DNA of 64,000 nt from Bombyx mori. Lineage: Eukaryota > Arthropoda > Insecta > Lepidoptera > Bombycidae. Shown piece by piece: positions 32,817 to 46,800 of this stretch. How positions within the stretch are numbered: position 1 is the first letter of the stretch; each line of letters begins with the position of its first letter. The position numbers and the translations under genes were made by a program. The stretch spans positions 248,001 to 312,000 of the forward strand of contig NC_085110.1 of NCBI RefSeq assembly GCF_030269925.1. The letters are read 5' to 3'. Under the pieces are notes generated by a model. The model searched no databases. It was not told the DNA's origin and saw only the letters and a list, made by a program, of their open reading frames with translations.

Positions 32817-35800
32817 TGAAGTGTTATTAGCACGTCTTGGACGCTGTACGTGATTACTTGTTCCTAAAAATGTAGGTTCATTAAATGTGTTCATAATTTA
32901 TGATTTCTCAAGCACAATAAGTAATGAACTATGCTTTAAAATTGCCAATTTCCGTTAGGATAATCTATTACTGTTTTAAATTGCATAATATTATTTTTAT
33001 AATGATTTTGAAACAAAAGAAATTGTTTTGATAAAAAGACCAGTGGAGGATATTGAATAAGCGCAGACTAAGAACCGGCGACGTGTTTACCGTCTACCAG
33101 TCATCTTGGATATTCTTCTTATCAAACACAACACCGATACAACGATGCATAGAAATGTGATAAAAACTAAGCCTTGGAGCTATTAGTTGGTATCGCTGCG
33201 ATTAAATCGGCCGTGTGTATATAGCCTACGAAAATGTCGTCTCCGCACATTGTAATGCAAATTCGTTTCGCGAAAAAAATAATAATATTAGGGCGCTGCG
33301 GGATTGGTTCGGTGTTGAGTTTGCGGGGCCGGTGTCACCTCCGGTTAGATACACATTTTTCGTTGTTATTGATTTTCGTCGGCTGTTCGCGAGATGTGCA
33401 GAAGTATTCCTACAATTATTCCTCTAAGGGAGAGGCGAATACAATTTTTTCGTTGTTAAGATTTCCATTTCGCCGGCGTGTTGTTTATGGAAATGTGGCG
33501 TTGTTTAAGTCAACGACGTCTTTGGGATTTGAGTGGAACAATGTGCGCGTTACGCGAGATGTGAGCTTCGGATAATATTTATATAAACACGGAACAGGGA
33601 CGGGTTGGCAGTTCATATTTCATGAAGACTGGTTTTTGTTCTGGAAGATTCTTTTTCTTAGTTGGGATGCAAAAACCGGGCGCCACGTGATACTATGCTC
33701 TGCGAGCACCACTTTTATAATAAATACAGGCTTTACCTTAGTACACAACGATATTACATCATTATGAAAATCTTTCAGGAACAAGACGCGTGCTAGATAG
33801 ATAATTACTTAGAAAATTGTGGCCGCTCTTGTTGAGATTCGCGTTAAATAACCACATTTGAGACACTACACCTCATAATTCGCAATTCACTTGGTAGAGC
33901 TGGTTATTAATTGCCTTTTTGTCGTTTTTGCTACGCATTTATAGTAAAAAACCGATAGTAGTAGTAGTTTCGATATCAGTTTTCGCTATTTGACAACAGA
34001 TGGCGTTATTCGTATCGTCATAACAATATTGGTTCTGACGACATTGATTATAACACGTACTTCACAAGCCCGCGTTGATGCTCGGACGAGCTTGAGGCCA
34101 CTGCGGCCTTTTGTAATTTGTTAGTCGTGTGAGACTAACAGTTCAACAATATGAGTTGCTTTTTGGTAACAGAATGTAATACTGGATCGACATTCGACTA
34201 ACATATATTTATTTTCTACTCGGGGTACAGGTGCGCGCGATGTCGAACTACTTACTCACTACTCTTCTACTATACAACTTATTAGCTTTATTTTGAATAG
34301 TACTGAAAATTTAAGTCTGTTTTCGTTATTAAATACAGCAGCAATATGCAGATATACAGAAGTCCATTGTTGAGATACGATGTAAAGGTTTGTAGCTGTA
34401 CAAATTCTGTAGAAAGCTGTACCTACTGATGCGTTCCAAAGCTGACGCTTCTTATACACAGCAGTGAACCTTAAATTGAGTTATAGCACTCTAAACACAA
34501 TACAAACTTAAATAAAAATATCATTAATGTAGTTGAAGTCAGTTACGTAGATACACCTTATTAAGGCTAATTCAAAAGCTACTGGTGAGAGATTGTGATA
34601 AAATTTAAATGAGGCCACATGACATGCACCAGCTTTCAAATAAAAAATGAATCTTCAAAATCAGTTCTACTAGAAAATATTCTGAGGTAACACACTAAAA
34701 TACAGCTATATTGATAGCCTCCTTTTTATTTGAAATCGATTAATAATACCATTTTGAGCGATGTGTATTATTCTGTGTCCAGTTAATTTATGATCAAGCT
34801 ATGAATAGTTAACCCGGTGAGGGTTGTTCATCAATCAGCTCCTTTAGCGTTCAGTCAGCGCTGTCGCTTCTGTTGGAACTAAGGGCTGTCGATTATAGAA
34901 AAATCACGGGGCCTTTACTATTATTAGAAGAATAAAAATAAATGAATATAATAATATATTCCTGGCTTTTAAATGAAATAGACATTAGGTGATTTCAAAG
35001 TATGAAATTTGTGTTGTCTTTCCTCAGAGAGTTATCTTTTAAGATCGGAGAATTTGAACACATACAAATACGAGAAGAGTGTCACTATGCCGCGAGGGTG
35101 TCGCTCCAACCGACTCGGCAGCAGCGCTCTCTCAGTGCTGTACCAACTAGTACCAAGACGCTGCGATCTTCAGTCGGTACTTCTTGCAGGCGGGGTGTGT
35201 CGTAAGCTCACGCGGGCTCGCTCCTGCTCCAAGTCTGTCATTGAAACTCTGATCTCGCATTTCAACGTAGGCGCCGTCCCTTGCGTAGGTACTCCCCAGT
35301 GCCAAGCTGTCCTGTAAGGGCCCTAAGATGATGCTTTAGCTGACTTCTACAAAGGCTTGGTCTCTGTAAGTTTCACTCAGAAACTCTTTGAGACAAGACA
35401 TAAGTAAGAGATGAAGTAAGACATCAGCCCCAGGGTATTGTTTCATTCTAAGAGTTTCCTAACAAATCCTTTATTTATATTTGATTTTGCTACTCGCTCA
35501 GTTTTTGTTTAAGTTGGGCAAATCGAGAACACGAAAGAGCGAGAGCATAGCGCGGCGTCTCGCCTGCTGCCCTGCACGTTTTCTTCTCAATATGAATAAA
35601 TACGAAGACGTAACGTTCGCATACCAGAACATTAGATATTCTCTACATTTATCATGCAGGGTCCCCCTGTCGCTTGCTCCCGTCATTTTTTACCCTTTAC
35701 GACTTTATCTGAGCGATTTATCAAAATATTGTTATCTTTGAGAGACAAACTTGGATAAAACAAAGTACCCAGAGGAGACTTAAAATTATTGTTTCACAAA

Positions 35801-37255
35801 AATACGTTGTAACAAGTGACTTAAGGCAACGTACGGATGTTCCAGAATATTCTTCGTCGAGTTAATGAAAATTGAGCGCCCGTTGTCCCTTGAATTTTTG
35901 TTCTTGTCGAGAAAATATGATGTACTTCGAAGTGTAGGTAATTAAGATTTGTGGGATTTTGTTTTAAATTTTTTAAGTTTTTAAATTTGTTTAACGGCGT
36001 CGGGTTCATGAGTCACCAGGACTCATAGTCAGTACGACCTAAAGGGACCGTCTACCATGAGACATGAGGTTGAATTACTATAATTCACAGTCAAGGCTTA
36101 TTGAGCAAAGCAGAGAATCGCCCGCCCATCGTGGACGATGCATACGAATCCTCTAATGCTTTGAGATAACATGCCAGTCTAGTTACTTTAGAACATAACC
36201 TCAAGGGAATGTGTAGACTAGTGCACTCAGTTTCATTTAAATTTATTCGATGAACCTTCCCAGTAGAACATAGCCCTTGCACCCCGCAGGCCGGTGAAAG
36301 CCGACGTTGGAACTTTAACCGCATTTCCGAGTATAACCGTGTATAAGACGGTCGCGGTGCCCCCTCGTGAACACTCACAGACACCTGCCGCCCGTCGCTC
36401 AATCAGGTGACAAGTAATTCTGCACCTAGTGATGCCTTCTTCCAAGCTGGCGTCGGCGTTTCTATAACTTTAAAAATATTATAAAACGAAAGCTCCGCCC
36501 TTAACTTGTGCCAGTGAATTGCTTAATTTGTGGAGGCGGGGATCTCGGAAAGTTTCACCGCGTCAAAAACTTTTCTTTTACAATTCTGTAACGTCACTAC
36601 GCGATGGAAAGCTTTGATAAAAAACTCTGAACGTGTGCTTTTTATTAAAATCGCTCGTTTATAGCTGGGGAGATTTGTTGGTTGTAGTTGAAAGGTTTCA
36701 ATTGTAATTCAATGATGCAGCGTCTGCGGTCCTCTTGCAGGCGTCGCTCTCAGCAGACTTACATGTGACGGGAGATTCTCTTCATTTATTTATTTACTTT
36801 ACAAATCATTAATTACAGCTCATAAAACGGCATGCGCTAAGATCAACAATATGCCAAGAAAACATTTATTTTGTCATAAAGTTTAACAGTTAAGCAACCA
36901 TCAGAAGACCAACGTGCTATGTTCCTACGACCCGGGCCGAACCTCCAGAGTGCACCACCTAACTACAACAGTCTACAAGTAAACTGAGATACTTTAAACA
37001 TTCTGCGGAATAACCTTGTTTCAGTGACTTAAAATATTACGATTCATATTTTTTTACCGTTTATTTGTATATTTACTATATTAGGATTAATAATAATATA
37101 ATACAGCTATAAGATCCCAATAAAAACATTTGGATCGTGGCGTCGCGGCGTCGGCAGTCTACCGAGTAGTTTCACCCGTTCGGTGGAAGATCTTCCCTTG
37201 GTGGTAATTCCTACCTCGCTGTTATATTGGGTTTCGTCTGCAGGATTAACTGTTT
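32817..37255. other. Non-coding, nothing recognised
   Basis: Patches at about 33.2-33.6, 35.0-35.3 and 36.1-36.4 kb have open frames of 90-110 codons, without motifs, convincing starts or matching splice sites. They are not reported as genes. Confidence 0.3.
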
Positions 37256-38160
37256 ACTAGATGATGACCGAGCTTTGCTCGGTATATATTTTTTGATAAC
37301 GCCATCTTGTTGTGTCTTTAAAGCAGTTAGTTGCTCTCAATTAAGAAAAATAGTATTAGAATTCGCCAATAGATGTCGGGAAGAGTCACAAAGTTGATAA
37401 TCGATAAAGTTGATTATTGAAAACACGAATAAAACAACATTTCCTGAAAATAAATCGTAGCTAGATCGATTTATCGACCCCGAAATCCTCTATATACTAA
37501 ATTTTATGAAAATCGTTGGAGCCGTTTCCCAGATTCAGATTATATATATACTAGTTGACCCGGCACACTTCGTAGTGCCTTAATCGATAAATAAAAGACC
37601 TAAGCTTTTGTTTAAAATAAACTTAAAACAAACAAAAGGAATCCGTCCGATGAGGTACACATCCAAGGGAAAACAAAATTGTTATTTTCATGATTAAACC
37701 TTTTAAACCTTCTCTGGACTTCCACAAATAATTCAAGAACCAAAATTAGCCAAATCGGTCCAGCTGTTCTCGAGTTTTAGCGAGACTAACGAACGACAAT
37801 TCATTTTTATATATACATATTTTATAAATTTTTATATATTTTACTGGTGGTAGGACTTCTTGTGAGTCCGCGCGGGTGGGTACCACCACCTTGCCCATTT
37901 CTGCCGTGAAGCAGTAATGCGTTTCGGTTTGAAGAGCGGGGCAGCCGTTGTCACTATACTGAGACCTTAGAACTTATATCTCAAGGTGGGTGGCGCATTT
38001 ACGTTGTGGATGTCTATAGGCTCCAGTAACCACTTAACACCAGGTGGGCTGTGAGCTCGTCCACCCATAAAAAGCAATAAAATAAAAAAAAATATATACA
38101 AGAAGAATACAAGTACTCTAGTACTCTAGTACAAGAATTGCTCGTTTAAAGATATAAGAT
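37256..38160 (+). mobile_element. Nested repeat complex (three elements)
   Basis: An outer element begins ACTAGATGATGACCGAGCTT and is cut after CCCAGATTCAGATTATATAT (37550). Its end, CAAGAATTGCTCGTTTAAAG followed by ATATAAGAT, is found only at 38132-38160. Between them sit a second element (37551-37816, head CTAGTTGACCCGGCACACTT, tail AATCGGTCCAGCTGTTCTCG) and a BMC1-like LINE end (37843-38092). The outer and second elements are non-coding repeats of the LINE-tail-derived type. Confidence 0.6.
37843..38092 (+). repeat. BMC1-like LINE end, complete repeat length
   Basis: It runs from ACTGGTGGTAGGACTTCTTG to GTGAGCTCGTCCACCCATAA and an A-rich tail of nine A. It is one of the least diverged copies here and is used as a reference for the others. 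No ORF. Confidence 0.8.
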
Positions 38161-38400
38161 AAGATAGGAGCAGCTAATGGTATAGACCCTCGAGATTTTA
38201 ACTTTGTACCTGAAGATGGGTGGTGGGATGAAATGGGTAGATGGAGTGGAACCAGGCATTCATCCTGAAATGTCCTTGGGTAGCAGTAACCATTTTCTAA
38301 TGCTATGACAAATTAGAAGGATTACAATTAGCAAGGCTAGCCCGGTGACGCTGATGTGGTCTCTCTAGACCATCAGCTTAAGAATAAATAAATAAAAAGG
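38161..38400 (+). repeat. Degenerate BMC1-like/Bm1-like mosaic
   Basis: GAAGATGGGTGGTGGGA and GGGTAGCAGTAACCA weakly resemble BMC1-like blocks. The last 70 bases (CCCGGTGACGCTGATGTGGT, CTCTAGACCATCAGCTTAAG, then AATAAATAAATAAAAAGG) resemble the end of Bm1-like repeats. Confidence 0.35.
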
Positions 38401-38696
38401 AATTACAAAGTGGAATAAAAATATTAGAGCTCTTACACAGTGGAGGTCGATATATTATGTATGTTAGGAGTACAAACTAGTTACCGCCGCACTTTAAAAA
38501 AATGTTTATTATATTAACATTAATTAAATTTTTAGAGATATTATGATGTCTTCTATTTTCGAAATTAGTTGCTCGTTTGTTTTTTCGTTGTACGAATTTA
38601 CTTTAATAATCTCTGTCAGTTCCTGTTAGTAGAAAATCGTAACAAGGTGCGAGTGTCGGAGTGGTGGCCCGGTGTCGGCATTGTTCATTACGGTAC

Positions 38697-39121
38697 GGTT
38701 TGGAACCTCTGGGTCTGCGGAGGGACTTTGGTTCTCTCTGTATTTTTTACCGTATTACTATGTTCCATGGGGAGTGCTCTGAGGAATTGTTTGAGATGAT
38801 ACCATCGTCTCGTTTTTACCATCGCACCGCCCGCCACCGGAGTAGAGTTCATCCATACTACCTGGAGCCGCTGCGGTCATCGACAGTGCGTTTCCAGAGG
38901 CCTTTTTTGCCACGTACCATCCGGCTATGGAATGAGCTCCCCTCCACGGTGTTTCCCGAGCGCTATGACATGTCCTATTTCAAACGAGGCTTGTGGAGAG
39001 TATTAAGCGGTAGGCAGCGGCTTGGCTATGCCCCTGGCATTGCTGAAGTCCATAGGCGACGGTAATCACTCACCATCAGGTGGGCCGTATGCTCGTCTGC
39101 CTACAAGGGCAACAAAAAAAA
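38697..39121 (+). mobile_element. 5'-truncated LINE: ORF2 C-terminus and 3' tail
   Basis: An intact reading frame of about 120 codons reads LGLRRDFGSLCIFYR, RTARHRSRVHPYYLEPLRSS, FLPRTIRLWNELPSTVFPER, YDMSYFKRGLWRVLSGRQRL and VHRRR-stop (39063-39065). The conserved tail CACTCACCATCAGGTGGGCC and an eight-A run follow. It is the same family as the fragment at 10.0-10.7 kb, without that copy's duplications. It is too short to function. Confidence 0.8.
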
Positions 39122-39519
39122 AACGGTTTCTTAACGGACCTGGCACAGCACTTACTGCTCCCGACCATACTAACCAGACCGTACTCCAGCTGATTTCTGT
39201 TTCTTTATTTTGGATAAATTTTTTACAGGGAAATGTTTTGTCTTTGTAGCTGATATTTGAGAGCCCCGGCTAAAAGGTGGGAGCAATCCTCCACGCAAGG
39301 CTGAACTTCAGCTTTATATGGGCGTGAAATACCGTTTGGCTCTGTTGAAGATTCCCATCATTATTGACGCCACTTTGCTTTGCCCTTCAAATTTCTGCGA
39401 TATTGGACATATCTCAGAATGCCGACCCCAAGTATCCCAATATTCGTAAAAGGTTGCCAGGATACTCAGACGTCAGACGTAGAGGAAACGTTTCGAAACA
39501 ATGAAATTCCAGTGAGCCA

Positions 39520-39773
39520 ACTGGTGGTAGGACCTCTTGTGAGTCCGCACGGGTAGGTACCACCGCCCCGCCTATTTCTGCCGTGAAGCAATAATGCGTT
39601 TCGGTTTGAAGGGTGGGGCAGCCGTTGTAACTATGTATACTTGAGACCTTAGAACTTATATCTCAAGGTGTGTGGCGCATTTACGCTGTAGATGTCTATG
39701 GGCTCCAGTAACCACTTAACACCAGGTGGGCTGTGAGCTCGTCCACACATCTAAGCAATAAAAAATAAAAAAA
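39520..39773 (+). repeat. BMC1-like LINE end, complete repeat length
   Basis: It runs from ACTGGTGGTAGGACCTCTTG to GCTCGTCCACACATCTAAGC, with an A-rich tail. It is close to the copy at 37.8 kb. Confidence 0.8.
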
Positions 39774-42700
39774 CCATGAAAATGGCCTTTAAAGAGTTTA
39801 TGGAGTCCAGTCTCCAAGATGTTCACAGCAGGGACCAATAAATTCTTTTTTAAAAGGCAAAAGTGAGTCGACAATACTGGCCGATACTTCGATTATTTAA
39901 ATGTGTTTTGAACTTTTCTTTGAAAGCGCGAGCTTTTATGTAAAACGAGAATTCCACAGGTGTGGCCCAAACATTTAAGTCGCTGACTCAAGAACTGCGT
40001 ACATAGGTGTATTAATATTTAATTTATCTAATCCTAGTAAAGTTATGTGCAAATCTATTTCCATGTTTGTGTCTATACGGCTTCAGATGGTCTAACTGGC
40101 AGTATACAACCGCAGCCACCAATGAACTTTATATAATATGTCTAATACTCAATGCCGTTAAATTGAACTTGCACGCAACCATGCCCTAGTGCGGGGTGTG
40201 GAGGGGGGGGGGGGCGGAGTGCGACTGCTTGAGGAATACACAAACAACTGCTGAACACCAGCTTAATAATAATATTCATTGATATGTATTTATTTATTAG
40301 TATGCACCTTCCTTTATGTTGACGACACTTCACGTCGAGCGCATAAAATAAAACGAAACGAAACGCAAATATGTACATAGTTGTTTTATAAACATACAGG
40401 TAAATAAAACAAATAACATCCAAGAAAATTATGATCTTTATTGATATCCTTCTTGTTGAAAATACCGATAAATACAGACATCCTAATATGTATTTACATT
40501 ACACCTAATCGATGAAGTGGAACCAAACACTATGTGAATACAGTTATATTTACAGTTTACATAACTACACATACAGCTCAATATCCTTCAAGTTAATTTA
40601 TTTTAATTATGTAATTTAGAAATTAATTACGACATTTAGTACTACTCCATGTATTAGCTAATTAAGATGATCTTATATTACAATTTTATTTAATTAGGAA
40701 CATAAGAAGAGACACCGACAAAACTAGATACATACATACACATAGTCGTTCCAGCTTCCGTACACTTCATCTCGCTACGTTGTAACTGAAACTACTTTTA
40801 AGATTTCATCTCACGTTCATTATTTTTCATGTCTCGAATACTTTAAACTGATATTTACGTTTCTTTGCACACAATAACAACCAACAGTATTGTGAGATCT
40901 GGCAGTTTGTTTGGCTTGGTTATACCACCACCATCACGATAACAGGTTTATAGATTTTTGTCGGTAACACGAGGAGCGAAGTTATGCCAATTGTTTTATT
41001 TGGTTGAATAATGTTTCTTTAGGTTTCAACGTATAGTAATGGTAACTCCTTAAACGTCTAGCGTCTGTGAAAGTGCGCAAGTGTAGGAAAATAAAGCAAT
41101 TTTTCCAAATGTTATAAAATAGTTGGCACCACCTGCCCAGGACTTGCTGACTCCGAGCCCGTTATTTCATTATTTGTGATATCTTTCGTCGCGATTCATG
41201 GAGAAGAAAATGTAAAAGTAGTTTCATTTACGTCTACGATCCGTAAAAACTGAAGGAATTGAACCTGCCCGACCGGTCGGTCCACCGAGCACACAACTCA
41301 ATACTACTCCGACGTTAGTACGGTCAACATTAAGCGAACCAACTTTGTACGCTACACTCAAGTATTGGTACAACATATTCATTTTATATATATATATATA
41401 TATATCAATATGTATAGTACATACATTATTTTCGAAATATAAAAGTTCAATTCATTTCAATTACGCATCACACAACACTACAATGACGTTTATTAGATTA
41501 AACATTCATACATATACTTAATACATACATACATTTTAAAAGTATTTCATAGGTATTGATGTGTATTGAAATATGTGTTTTACGTAAACTCAAACTAAAT
41601 AAAAGTCTCTCACACAGCCGAAATGTGTCACAGTTTATCTCTCACAGGCACAGAGCAGGCTGCACTGTACGGCGCGGCGGCTCCACGGATTTGGCAATTA
41701 TTAGTGTTCGTGATCATTCCAATAAGTTTGGACAAAAAATTAAGAACTTGACCAGAACATCGGATTACGTAACCAACCACAAGATCATCATATCCCGCAA
41801 TATCAGTTACATTTCAACTGTAAGATTTGCTTCAAAACGAGCACAAATTACCTTATCTTGAGAGTGATCAATAAACTGACAAAAAGTATTCGAGGAACCG
41901 AGACTCGTTCAAAACGTTACATCGGGACTTCGGGAACTTTCCACGACATTTTAATTGTAGTAAGTCACGCGAATAATTCTCAGAGCTGTATACTTGGGGA
42001 TCCGAGCTATATTCACAATCTGTTAACACTCTTGGTGCTCTCGACACTGTTACTGTCGATGTCAATATTTGTTTGTCGAGTATTTCTGCTGTGATGAGTA
42101 TGACAGTATGTTCATTTAATTATGATTTTACGAACTAAAGACTCTACAACAGAATCGACTTGTTATAGTGCCTGTAGCACAGAGTTCAGAGAAAATGCAA
42201 GATGTTTCATTATTTCTGAATTACAAATTCAACACAGGTTTCAATAATAATCCAACATATTATAACAAAAATAGGAAAAGGATACTAGATAATTGTTACG
42301 ACTTCATGGTGAGTGAGGTAGGTAATAATACTTTGTGACCAAGAGTATATTCATTAATTATTTGCTACTTGCAGTACGATTTTACAGCTTGGTAGCAAAG
42401 ATAGTCGTTTAAGAATTTTGAAAAATATATGATGACTGCTTGCATAGCACAATGAATGTACCATTGGATTAGGTAAATTGTGTAAAGGTTATATATCAAG
42501 CCTTTTACACCATAATATAAAATACTATTATATGGAAGTTCGGTGCGCGCGCGTCTTTTGTCCACTCGTGTTTGTAGGTACTTTTGTTTCTGATCGCTTC
42601 GAGGAAGCTTTAATTCTAGTATTGAATATATTATAAGTATGTGACAGACACAGGGAAGCATTTCAGTTGCATTAGTAGACCAAAAAAAAAATTGAAGAAA

Positions 42701-43808
42701 AGTATAATTTACATTATCTTAACCGTCTAAAGATCAAATATTAAAATTTACACCAAAACTTACAAAGCACTAAACACAAACATCGCGGTACGTAATACCC
42801 ACACTTGCGTGACACGCGTGCACACATGTGTACGTGCCGTATAGTTATATCTTGACGATCGGTAGTGGCGGCGTCGATGGCGCGCTCGGCGTGGCCGTGC
42901 TGTGGACTGTAGACTGTAGACTGTACGCAGCGCAGGCCACAGTGACAGCATGCATGCACATCGCAAACGTTTCTCAAACTATAGATAGGGACTGACCGAT
43001 CATCAGACAAAACTGACACGGAGCACATCACTACACACACTACAGTAAGGACCGGCTTACACAACTACTGTTAATCGTGTCTGTCATTTGTGTCACGTTA
43101 GAACACTTTGTGTCATTTAATTATACCGTCCAACTGCTCCCACGACGACACGAGCCGGCACACGAGCAACACACGAGTGACACACAAACCAACGGTCATC
43201 ACGAAACTCAAAAGCTTCGTTTATGCCAGACGAAGACTCGACCTTTTCCGATGTTTTTGTGTGCTGTGCGACTTGGTAATAAATAGTGAGACCCCTATTG
43301 ATGTCTTTGGATATCTTCTCATTGAAAGCCATGCTCTATACGGAGATCTCTTGTATCTGAACCCGTTTTTTCGGTGGAGGCATGGTACTCGACCTTTCCT
43401 TTAGCTCTGACTCGCTGCTGCGCTGTGAAGTACTTCGACATTAGCTTGGAGAGTGTACATGTATTAATGAAATGCAATTTGTTCTTTAGTTGGCAGAAGT
43501 ATGGAGGTGGTATTATATGTCTTGTGCCCACCCGTGCCCTAATAGCATCAACTGTGGCTCTGATGTGAGAGAGTTCGCAGGCTCGAGACGGGTACACACT
43601 GCTATTTTTGCAGTTACTTTCAAAATTATAAATTTCTGTACGAAAATAAGTGACTTATTTTGTTCCCATTTAATAATTTAACATTGCCATTGACACGGTC
43701 GATGATTCCGGTAAGTCCCACTCCTTACTTTATCTGTGACCACAGGCTTAATAAAAAATACTTTTATTACTTTTAAATCAATGAACACTACTATATCTCT
43801 GACATTAC
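39774..43808. other. Downstream of the last identified neuroligin exon; simple repeats only
   Basis: A G12 run lies at 40203-40214 and a (TA)n run at about 41385-41405. If the neuroligin tail continues leftward, its terminal exon should lie here or further left. One weak candidate is 42741-42920 on the minus strand: phase 0, 59 codons then TAA, starting STVYSPQHGHAE. It is preceded by GCTGCGTACAG with a poor pyrimidine tract and no nearby AATAAA. No other exon could be supported. Confidence 0.3.
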
Positions 43809-43888
43809 CTTGAGAGTACTCTTCCGTGGTGACGTCACTGTTGCAGGGTCACTGTTCAGAGAGTCTCCAGCTCGGCTATTGCTGCTAC
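43809..43888 (-). CDS. Nlg: Neuroligin exon: start of cytoplasmic tail
   Basis: An 80-bp exon, entry phase 1, exit phase 0. The acceptor is CATTTGGTCTCTCAG and the donor CTCAAG/GTAATG. In the frame set by the membrane exon it reads SSNSRAGDSLNSDP, then ATVTSPRKSTLK. The other two frames contain stops, so phase agreement supports it. The Ser/Thr-rich, basic composition fits a neuroligin tail. No gephyrin- or PDZ-binding motif is inside it; those would be in later exons not found. Confidence 0.7.
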
Positions 43889-46800
43889 CTGAGAGACCAA
43901 ATGTAAATAAATAAATTAACCTAACGAACATTTCGGAAAATATGTATAAGTTCCTTAGAAAAGTTTATGGACAATGAAGACCTAGAAATCTAGTTCATTA
44001 TTTACAGTATGTACCGGAAGACGTTAACAAATGGATTTGAAAGAATATGACACGTACAATAAGATTTTTTTATTTTTTTATTGCTTAGATGTGTGGACGA
44101 GCTCACAGCCCACCTGGTGTTAAGTGGTTACTGGAGCCCATAGACATCTACAACGTAAATGCGCCACACATCTTGAGATATAGTTCTAAGGTCTCAGTAT
44201 AGTCACAACGGCTGCCCCACCCTTCAAGCCGAAACGCATTACTGCTTCACGGCAGAAATAAGCGGGGCGGTAGTACCTACCCGTGCGGACTCACAAGAGG
44301 TTCTACCACCAGTAAAAAGATATTATTAGATAATTATATTTTATGTCTAAGTATATTATTATTGTGTTGTTTTGATTTTTTGGCTTTGATTTGAAAAAAA
44401 AAAACAAAAAAAACGATATGAAAGAACGAAGTCCAAATTCGGCTGCAGTAAAATTTTACTATGCACAAACAGTAAGTATTTGAGCACGGTGTGCAACTAA
44501 TGGGTTTAACAATGTAGGTTAGAACCGTTTTACGAGAAACACTGTTGCTGTCTAAAATAAAAACCGTCTACAAAGGAAACTTCCACACGTCTACAGTTCC
44601 GTTACAACTCGCCATCACTTCGCAACTTTATGGATGTTTGCGCAAAAAAACCGTTTCACTCTCCGTTAATTTCATAGAACCTTCTAGAAATGGCAATTCT
44701 CTACTTCTATTGAACATTAATTTACGTACATCGGAACGTATCGGAACGATCCCGCTTGGCAAGAGTTCGCTTAGTCTGATTTAACATTCCTTTGATAACG
44801 CTTCCGTTTCCTCTGATTTACTGCATTTATAGAGCAGAACTTTTGTTTATTGTACTAACAACGATTCAGCTTACTTTAATTTTTCCATTTTATGGGTATA
44901 CTATGTTTGTGGATTCACATAAATAATGTTTTCCAGTTGCTTAGGTTTGGATTGAATGATACTAAATGACATGGGCATGGGCTTACGAATGTTCTGCGTC
45001 ACGAAGGAATACCATCGCGTGTTAAAATATAAACGAAGAACAGTAGCACACTTGGGTTAGAAACCAGACAAAAACCTTAAGTAGTAAATCGAACATTCAA
45101 TTATTTTCGTCTTTTTTATCTTCTGGATACTGGTCTGAATATAAGAAGAAAGATATTATAAAATTAAAATTAAAATGACAATACAATATTGTCATCGACT
45201 CTTCATGCATGTGTAAGTTTTCAAGTTAATCGGATCTAGTCCATTGTGTACATACCGTATGCTACCGTTGCACCGTGAATTGAACATTTGAAGATTATGA
45301 CGGTCGGGACTTTATTGAGTTTGCGCGTGTCGCTTAAACATCAAGGAGATTTTTGGTTACCAAAGTTTGATAGATGTGGTTATCAGCTACGACGGACTGA
45401 ATCGGATTTTAAACAATCGAGACCTAATGTTGAAATTGTTATAAATATAGATATATACACAATGCGCAAAGTGAGCCCACTAAGTCTCTCGCCGGATCTA
45501 CTCAGTGGGTCGCGTTTCCGATCCGGCGGTAGATTCTGCGTAGCACTGCTCTTGCAAAGGCCAGTGTCAGCAACAACGTCAGGTTTGAGCCTCGTGAGCT
45601 CACCTACTCGTCCGGTAACGCTGACATAGCCTCTCAAGGCTCTCAGCATAAAAAGAAAAAAATAAGTGCAAAGTAGCAGAGTACTGAGGACCGGTCATCC
45701 AGCACTTGCTACACAACGCCGTCCGCGCCACTTGTAATTATATATTATTATTTATGTTATGATAGTGCTTCTGCGTACTATTTTGTACTTCTAAAATAGA
45801 ATCATGAATATTATGCAGCTTCCGGGAGTCATAAGCGTCTGTTACAATGAATTAATTTGGAATATTTGTATCATCATATTTTCTACAACTTTACTTCGCA
45901 GTTTTTGTGATGATGATTGTATTAAATGCTAATACCCATTAATGACGGCTACTACTTACCATCGGACTCGGACATCGGAAAAAAAACATGGAAAGTTTTT
46001 CATATACACTTTATCTACCGTGTGCTTTGCAAGAACACAAGTTTTACACCCAATAGGTCTAGGTAGGAATGTACGAACCGCTCTAGTCAAGTAATATCAA
46101 TAAAATATCCAGTACGCTCAATTAATTTCCCGGTTGGGAACCTCTGACCAGCGGTCGCCAGTAACTCTGCTAGTTTACGACGCCGCTAGAACCCCGTCCA
46201 CTCGCAAAATGAGCATTCCATTTTTATGTGGCTGTGAACTGCGGGAGCCTCCGACGAAACGGATCGGTTTTGAAAGGGCGCGATTCTATTTTGGCGAGGC
46301 AATGTTTATGGCTGGTTCTGTGTGGCTCTAGATTGAGTTCGGAAATTAAATGAACGGAACTCGTCTTGTTCGTTCACTTTCCTTGACTCGAGAACGAGAA
46401 TAGGTTTTTTATGTTTTTTCGCACGCTTGCAACTCAATAAAATATATAGACTTTGCACGAATGAGCTACGTGATCACGCATGAGTTCTTCATTATCGTAA
46501 TTAGCAGGTTGCTGAGCGTCGTCCCTACTTCTACAACAGTACAACGCCACTAAACGTAAACAGCTACAGACACGACGGTGTACAGACATCCTACTCCTAC
46601 TCCTACCTTCCTTCATAACATACTTCAAATAATAACTTGATAAAGAGGTGGGTACCATAATAACTATTTGTCATTTTACATTCGATTTTTTCCCTTCTTA
46701 ATAAATAATTTTATTTATTTTTTATTTATATTTTATTTATGACTTATTGTAGAGTCTACTAAGAAAACTAAGTTGCGGTAGGGTTATACACAAATCCATT

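Noticed and set aside
35002..35317. Overlapping plus-strand open frames as a gene
   Set aside because: No motif, no supported splice sites, low-complexity Ser/Arg content.
41385..41405. (TA)n as a functional element or replication origin
   Set aside because: Ordinary microsatellite; nothing around it supports a role.
41640..41710. GC-rich patch as neuroligin last exon (minus)
   Set aside because: Possible acceptor CGCCGTACAG gives only nine codons before a stop and no poly(A) signal; no similarity seen.
46434..46658. Open frame with DDAQQPANYDNEEL as a neuroligin tail exon
   Set aside because: Upstream acceptors all demand phase 2, while the membrane exon leaves phase 1 and joins the 43888-43809 exon perfectly.
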